NCBI GenBank assembly: GCA_949128115.1
Contig: OX421962.1
Coordinates: 57,763,787-57,827,786, forward strand
From: Anaspis maculata
Taxonomy: Eukaryota; Arthropoda; Insecta; Coleoptera; Scraptiidae
Length of the DNA: 64,000 nucleotides
Direction of reading: 5' to 3'
Positions 57,717 to 64,000 of this stretch are shown here, in pieces; the first letter of the stretch is position 1, and every line of letters begins with the position of its first letter. The notes beneath the pieces are model-generated. The model was not told the DNA's origin. It did no database searches and saw nothing but the letters and a program-made list of their open reading frames with translations. A program made the position numbers and the translations under genes.

Positions 57717-59897
57717 TATAGTGGGGGGGTTAGCGGAATGGTCTGTGCATTTTGTGATCAAAGCATGAAATTTGGCATACTTGTTCAGAAGACCCTCCTT
57801 TGCAATTCCAGATGTGGCGCCACGCGAGATTTTGCGCCAGAGACACTGTATTGCGGTTAATATACCTGCTAGGGGTAAATTCTGCAAAAATGGTTCCTGG
57901 CCGGTCTCTGGTACCGCAGTCGGTATTTTTTAGTTCTATTAAGTTAAAACTACATGTAGAAATGAGTGAGGAGTACTCACAACTTTTTTTTCACAAGCAA
58001 AGTTCCAAATGCTGCCTTTATACTTTGTTTTAATACATTTTGAGGTCAACTTTGTTTCAGTACAGGAAACATGGTAAAAAAATTGCCAAAACCTCGGCAA
58101 AGATATGAACGTCCTGAAAATTTAATATTCTGTCCAAAATTATGTGCCCTACTACATATCTAAAATTGCCAAAAATCGCACTCCTAGGCTCCGAGTTATT
58201 GGAGGGGGGGTAAAGAATTGCAACTCAAAATGGAAGGTATAGAACCCGATGGAGCCCGTCAACCCAATGGATGCAAATACGTCGTAGTTCGACGCATCAC
58301 AACCAGTTGATACAATTTTGGCACAAAAAGTGTAGATCATTGTTGAAGGGGGGTCGTGGGAAAGGGGGAAACTCGACTGGGTGGCTCTTCTTTTTCCTGG
58401 GCCATGAAGAATCGATCACGACAAGATTGGTATCTTTTCCGACTAAATTCAGTGTCCTGAACTTGAATCCGATGTGTAAATTTGGATAAAAATAAGTTCG
58501 AACAAGTTAACTTGAGAAAACCTGTTTTTTCTTTGACAATTTTCACAAAACATTTTTTTACTGTAAGAAGTATTCATCTTTGAAAATATCTCAGAGGCCA
58601 TTAGACTAAACTGTATTCTTCACGAAAATCATCCATTCGATCTGTAACTTTGTTTTTCGAGGTAGGAAAAATCGATTTGAACTTTAGTCGACACTGCCCG
58701 GCGTCTACTAATGACCAGAACACTACAGCATGCACCTTCAAGTAATAACTCAATACCCTGCATTTCGATTTATGACGATTTCGTTTATGTTATAGGTAAT
58801 TCAGTTCTGCACAGATCCTCGAACTTTCAAAGATGAGTTATAATTTTTCAGATAGTTTCGGCTATTTTCATTTAAAGATGCATGGTGTAGTGTTCTGGTC
58901 AGTAGTAGACGACGGGCTGTGCCGACTAAAGTTCAAATCGATTTTTTCTATCTCGAAAAACAAAGTTACAGATCGAATGGATGATTTTCGTGAAGAATAC
59001 AGTTCAATCTAATGGCCTCTGGAATATTTTCAAAGATGAATGCCTCTAACAGTAAAAAAAAGTTTTGTGAAAATTGTCAAAGAAAAAACAGGTTTTCTCA
59101 AGTTAACTTGTTCGAACTTGTTTTTATTCAAATTTACACATCGGATTCAAGTTCAGGACATTGAATTTAGTCGGAAAAGATACTAATCTTGTCGTGATCG
59201 ATTCTTCATGGCCCAGGAAGAAAAAGAACCACCCAGCCGAGTTTCGCCCTCCCCCGCGATCCCCCTTCAACAATGATCGACACTTTTTGTGCCAAAATTG
59301 TATCAACAGGATGTGATGCGTCGAACTATGACGTATTTGCATCCATTGGATTGACGGGTTCCATCGGGTTCTATACCTTTAATTTTGAGTTGCAATTTTT
59401 TACCCCCCCTCCAATAACTCGAAGCCTCGGGGTGCGATTTTTGGCAATTTTAGATATGTAGTAGGGCACTTAATTCTGAACAGAATATCAAATTTTCAGG
59501 AGGTTCATATTTTTGCCGAGGTTTTGGTAATTTTTTTACCATGTTTCCTGTACTAAAACAAAGTTGGCCTTAAAATGTATTAAAACAACGTATAAAGGCA
59601 GCATTTGGAACTTAGCTTGTGAAAATGCACTCCTCACTCATTTCTACAGGTAGTTTTAGCTAAACAGAACCAAAAAATACCGACTGCGGTACCAGAGACC
59701 GGCCAAGAACCATTTTTGCAGAATTCACCACTAGCAGGTATATTAACCTCAATACAGTGCCTCTGGTGCAAAATCTTGCGTGGCGCCACATCTGGAATTG
59801 CAAAGGAGGGTCTTCTGAACACGTATGCCAAATTTCATGCTTTTATCACAAAATGCACAGATCATTCCATTTTTGGCCGTTAACCCCGCCACTATTA
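57717..59897. mobile_element. 2.18-kb LIR, TATAGTGGSGGGGTTA ends
   Basis: The largest self-palindrome here. Arms of about 1.03 kb run from tatagtgggggggttagcgg and its decayed mirror gttaaccccgccactatta to a dyad near 58810. Both arms carry gcagtcggtattttttagtt-type words, ggtctctggtaccgcagtcg, ccaatggatgcaaatacgtc and gttaacttgttcgaactt (right arm). Frames up to 98 codons inside are strand-symmetric shadows. Ends differ from TACAGGGTG. A solo end fragment lies at 6873-6942. Confidence 0.9.
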
Positions 59898-60012
59898 TAA
59901 TCGATTGCCCATTTGACTTCTTCTTGCTTTGAAGCCTGACTTATTTTTGCCTTTCTTTCTTCATATGTCCTTCCAAGCTCTTCCAGAGTCACAGCTTTTT
60001 TGAACTATCTCT
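59898..60012 (-). CDS. short helical open segment next to the LIR (weak)
   Basis: The minus strand reads KKAVTLEELGRTYEERKAKI and SQASKQEEVKWAID before running into the LIR end. An acceptor-like TAG precedes it. Charged, helical composition suggests a coding remnant, but the family is unknown. Confidence 0.25.
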
Positions 60013-60303
60013 GTATTTACTTGGAAAATGTAAATGATTTTGTAATAATGTACTCACTGCATACATATACATACTATTTATATGTTAATATATTCACAAA
60101 AAGTGACACTTTGCCATGGTTGTATTTAGTATGAATACATGAATCAAGTAGTCAATACTAATCTATTACGACAATGGCTGGGTTTCGTTTAGAAAGCGAT
60201 TTATTATGTATAACTGGTGCATATAAGCACTGCTACTGAATTTTGCCGATATTGCGTTTTCGCAATCTTGAGCTCTCACTAGTTTCTAGAGTTTCTATTC
60301 CGA

Positions 60304-60710
60304 TATTGATAGAATGGATTGGCCACCTCTGTCTACAGATATGAATGTTATTGAGCATGTATGGAGCCGAATGAAATTAAAATAGGAAAAACGAGAAGAG
60401 CGAATGGGAAATTTGAATCATTTAGCGAATGCGATTCGGAAAGAATGGGAAGCTATTGTCAAGGATTTTATCGGAGATTCAGCAGAATCCATGCCCAGAC
60501 GAATGCTTGCTTTTAGTCAAGCAAGAGAAGGGTCCTACCAAATATTGAACATTCTAACTATTTATTTTATTGTATTGTTAACGATTGAAAATAAAGTTTT
60601 TTGTAAGAAAGAATTGAAGAAAGTTGTACTTGGTTTTGATGTTTGTATATTTGTTGTAAATCTGATAGATATTTTAAAAACTCAGGTATACCACCTGCCT
60701 GTTATATAGA
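60304..60710 (+). pseudogene. Tc1-like transposase C-terminal relic
   Basis: RMDWPPLSTDMNVIEHVWSRMK (60308-60386, with a stop after LK) matches the DWPA.SPDLNPIEH.W block of Tc1 transposases, which holds the last catalytic Glu (E in IEHVW present). The following frame, LNHLANAIRKEWEAIVKDFI then SMPRRMLAFSQAREG, fits the usual C-terminal helix L...I...W..I.......L..SMPRR. The N-terminus and first two catalytic residues are absent. Confidence 0.85.
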
Positions 60711-61482
60711 ATTCGCCCTAGCAGTCACACTAACGGTCGTAAATCTCACCAACTTCCTTGCAAGTAGAGCGGTAAATTTTATTATTAAACTTTCATGATG
60801 CTAATTATGATTGATAAATAGCTGTTTTGTTTCTTATGCCAGTTCATTCAAAAATTCATTGCAAACTGCCTAGTCATTCATTGCAAAGCTGGGTAGGCTG
60901 AAGGATTGTACTAGGTTAGTAACTGACTTTATGTACACGTTATCAATAGATTTCCGCTATATGGAACACGCAGCTAGTAGGAGAGCATTATAAAACTTTT
61001 ATAGGGCCATTTTATTGTTGACATCTTTTTTTTTCGTGCCTTTTGCGGATAAGACGGTGGTGGCGCTCTATACTGTAATACAAACATAAATCATGTTTTG
61101 CCATAAAAGTTGTTTTAAAATTGCTGAACATGTACGAAGGAAGCATTTAGGTAATATTTACGACACCTCCTTGTTGCCTGAAATACCTACTTGGAGGGGT
61201 ATCTGTGCTGCGCCAGTGCTTTTCCGCCAAAAAGTGTATTTTTGACAAGGTTCGTGAATTTCCAGTGCAAAGCACTTATAAATTGTGCAATTTGTTATTG
61301 TTTTGGGTATGAAACTGGTCTGGTGGGCGTCAAAATCACTGCACCAGCAGAATATGTATTTCATTGTTTAGGACGCAACATCTTCATTCTGGTCGCCACT
61401 GGATGGCCTACCAATCGAACCATTTTACTTAATTTGAAAATATGCGAAGGCTGCTGCTGTTACGTGACATAAATTCACCATT
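60711..61482. other. no gene found
   Basis: AT-rich. A frame at 61191-61472 has several cysteines but no recognised pattern. Confidence 0.4.
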
Positions 61483-61696
61483 CAGGTCTCTTTCGCAAGC
61501 TACAAGGCTCTACTTTGGTTTGATCTCATTGGCATTTCAAAAAAAAAAAAATCGAAAATTTTGTTTGAGAAAATTATTTTTGGATTTTGGAAATGCCAAT
61601 TAGGTATGTAGCTTTCGAAAGATACCTGAATGGTCTCTTCCGCGATTGATTCCGCAACGCCTTATTTCACCAATTTAACTCATCCTTATCCTTAAC
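61483..61696. repeat. truncated copy of the 332-bp LIR family
   Basis: It matches 48950-49185: ggtctctttcgcaagctaca, ggcatttc plus an A-run, ttatttttggattttggaaa, and gattccgcaacgccttattt. It lacks the outer left arm. Confidence 0.8.
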
Positions 61697-63776
61697 TTCA
61701 TTCTCAACAGACTAAGATTAAGTATACTTAAAATCCTGCCCAGGGAACCAGAGATATGTTGTGACTCTACTTTCGAAAGATGAGTTGATGACACCTGCGG
61801 ACGAGTTACGGCCCTCAAGCGACAGCGACAGAGCCTCGAAGAGTGCCTGTAATCTTTGGACGACAGAGTTGTGTCCTCAACGAGTAAATGCCTGGACCTC
61901 GTGGCATGGTTCACGGGGATTATCACTCGTTAGCCAGATGCATTTGAAGAATCTGTTTTTTCTCACATTTCTTGGTGCACCAAGTCAGCCAAAGTTCACC
62001 TATATGTTTTCGTCTTTCTCATTTCGTCGCTTTTTGTATAAGTCTGCCTCACACTCACAGGATAACGCCGTCCTTAATAGCAATGATTAGCCTTTGACTG
62101 TTTAAAGACTTCTATGGAAAGTAAATCAGTTAGAATGTTGGATGGAGTGGATCAATAACTTACATAATACACCAAGCTGCATACTTATAACCCTCAAGTG
62201 CAGTTAATTACCAATTAGTACCGCAATATCGCTGTGTTCTGGATTGTGATTCATTAATGGTTGGGTTATGTGAGTGAATACATACATAAGTACCTACCTT
62301 CCTACTACATTAGAGAATCGCAGTTCGGCCGCATTTGTTCCAATTAAATACTGCAGTGGAGTTGCAGATTTCGTCCCCAAAATTGGAGAATTACTTGCAG
62401 TCGCGCTCTCGGCAACATATTTGTTTTAGTACAGACCTATGCTTAAGCGGATTTATCATCGAGGGTTGGGTTGGTGTATAGGTACTTCACTAATGAACAA
62501 TGAGTGCACTGGCTTCCAGCCAATACTTTCCACACCCCACACAACCTTTTAGTATAAGTACTTAAGTACTTCAACTTTTTCGTGTACAATAATAATTGAT
62601 GCGAGATTTTCCACTAGGTACATGATATACGAATTATACGATAGAAGGTAGATGGAGAAATGGCACAGGGCAAAGTTCTGCGTCATGTTCTTACTTGTGT
62701 CACCACCATACCGGGTGAGTTTTTATTAATCACGTGGCGGACTAGATCATAAAATTTATGGCGAGGGTATACGGTCAATGCGATAGAGTTGCTTTATATC
62801 CAGAATAAAAATTGAATTACGAGCAATAAAGCATTAATATGCTTTCTATACATTAGCTTTATTTGCTTGAGAAATAAAGAACTAGTGTAATAACGCTTTT
62901 ATAGTATGAACGGCATGTATGATTTGAAATTTTCAAAGAAGCAGGTCTCCTCGACAAAATAACGTAAATCGATACCGATACTAATAGTTATTTTGACCAA
63001 GTAAAGTCATAGAAAGTGACATCGGCTATAGTATTTGGATCTAATGCGTATATATCTTTGTATTGTTGGTGCGATACCTATCTAGCATAATTTGCACCAG
63101 CATCAGAGGAATTTATTATATACTTTCAAACTTTCCTACTTTCCGAGAACGCATAAAGTAAGATGCAATTTTTACCTTGGATGGGAAACTTCGAAAGTTT
63201 TATTCAGTCCAATGTTGAAACTCACCTGAAACAAAACCAAACTGTAAGTACAAATTTCTTGTATGCGGGGGGAATGAGAAATGTTGAACTTTTTTATAAG
63301 ACATTATACATGCATGGGGCGCTGTTCCCGTAAATTGAATTGTAGTTCTATCAAGATCGTATCTCGAAAACTCGAGGTCTCCGTTTCCTCAGGTATAGAA
63401 AAGTGGCTGGTGTTTTTAATTCAACAGAAAGGTATACTTGAGACAAACATTTAGGTATACCTGGTTTTCATCGAAGTTTAATTTGTGCAAGCAATGGTAG
63501 ATTTTCTGGGGTGCCTGGATCTTCCTATAAGAAATATGCCGCGGTCGTTTCCAGCGCACTTTCCCAAGAAATGGGAAAAAAGCCCTTTTAGCTTCACTTT
63601 GTCTGTCACCCTAATATTGCAGCGATTCCAGTCTAAAGTTTTTCGAACGAACACTGAACACCAATACACCTTGGTTTGTATGACAAACGCTGTGCTACAG
63701 CAGCACCTCCAAATTCTGACAGTAAGCGAAGAGATGCAGAGTATAGTGGCACGCATTCAGAACATTCTCATTTTCT
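61697..63776. other. no confirmed gene
   Basis: AT-rich with TACCTA words near 62285-62310. It contains a weak exon candidate (63163-63243). Two antiparallel frames of about 95 codons at 63478-63778 have no recognised domain. Confidence 0.4.
63163..63243 (+). CDS. candidate first coding exon, unknown protein (weak)
   Basis: ATG at 63163 opens MQFLPWMGNFESFIQSN followed by VETHLKQNQT, then a consensus donor GTAAGTA at 63244. A 27-codon exon with a good splice donor is suggestive only. No family recognised. Confidence 0.22.
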
Positions 63777-64000
63777 AGCTGAATTTGAACATTTCGTTGC
63801 CATCTTGGCCACCACATTGAAATTTCTCATTAGTGGAACGATTCTCATGAAACTTGGAAGTAATCTTTGTCTAGTATGATCATTCCTATTTTCAAGCCGA
63901 ATTTCATGATTCTGCCGTCATCTTGGCCGCTGTATTGAAATTTCTTATTAGTGGAACAACTTTCATGGAGCTTGGAACTCACCCTTGTTTTGTATGATCA
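63777..64000 (+). repeat. 118-bp tandem repeat running off the window end
   Basis: Two consecutive units share catcttggcc, ttgaaatttctcattagtgg and gtatgatca with a spacing of 118 bp (63801 versus 63919). The array continues beyond 64000 if it is a satellite. Confidence 0.8.

Noticed and set aside
57564..59461. Several 60-98-codon frames in the 2.2-kb palindrome
   Set aside because: They recur mirrored on the opposite arm and strand, as any palindrome would produce. No family similarity.
1..64000. tRNA genes
   Set aside because: I found no segment with a tRNA B-box (GGTTCGANNCC) paired with an A-box and an acceptor stem. A covariance search would settle it.

Overview
This is an AT-rich animal nuclear window. 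It has no operons, no continuous bacterial-style genes and many intron-sized non-coding stretches. The best-supported host gene is one internal exon (minus strand, 5887-6098) of a spondin-N domain protein, with clean splice sites. Its other exons lie outside the window or could not be found. A weaker candidate exon at 55422-55542 (minus) resembles the end of a pickpocket (DEG/ENaC) channel. A 5S-rRNA-derived SINE, Tc1/mariner transposase relics, recurrent TAGGTA/TACCTA words and the spondin exon point to an insect, perhaps a hemipteran. The species assignment is inference.

Most of the window is transposon-derived, and its dominant form is the long inverted repeat (LIR): DNA that reads the same on both strands for 0.1-2.2 kb. 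I see at least 25 such units. Many share the terminus TACAGGGTG at a TA target. They occur at 3005-5570 (containing 3466-4641 and 4673-5214), 14755-15232, 15730-20620 (one LIR split by a 3.7-kb insertion), 23884-25488 (three nested levels), 25554-26197, 30295-31800, 34260-35900 (three levels), 37382-38171, 41440-42401 with an inverted partial copy at 43737-44388, 48467-50296, 52615-53366 (two levels), 53487-54251 and 57717-59897. In four cases the inner element sits at the TA at the exact dyad of the outer palindrome, which gives a Russian-doll structure. The innermost TACAGGGTG element at 34785-35348 still carries a decayed Tc1/mariner-type transposase core, which suggests what mobilised the family.

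Coding relics of other mobile elements are: two DUF4817-type DDE transposase relics in tandem (28262-30262), a Tc1-like C-terminus (60304-60710), a 5'-truncated non-LTR reverse transcriptase with a (TAA)n tail (36184-37275), a badly decayed second non-LTR pol (17560-18440), and two Ty3/gypsy pol relics (15236-15720 and 38690-39510). Short elements include three 120-bp hairpin MITEs of one family, one hAT-type element with a perfect 8-bp target duplication, and a 140-bp MITE seen filled in one repeat copy and absent in another.

The remaining stretches (about 0.6-3.0, 6.1-8.3, 8.9-10.7, 10.8-13.1, 20.6-23.9, 26.2-27.8, 31.8-34.3, 44.4-48.5, 50.3-51.9, 55.5-57.7 and 60.7-63.8 kb) look like intron or intergenic DNA. 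I found no tRNA gene, no CRISPR array and no complete protein-coding gene.
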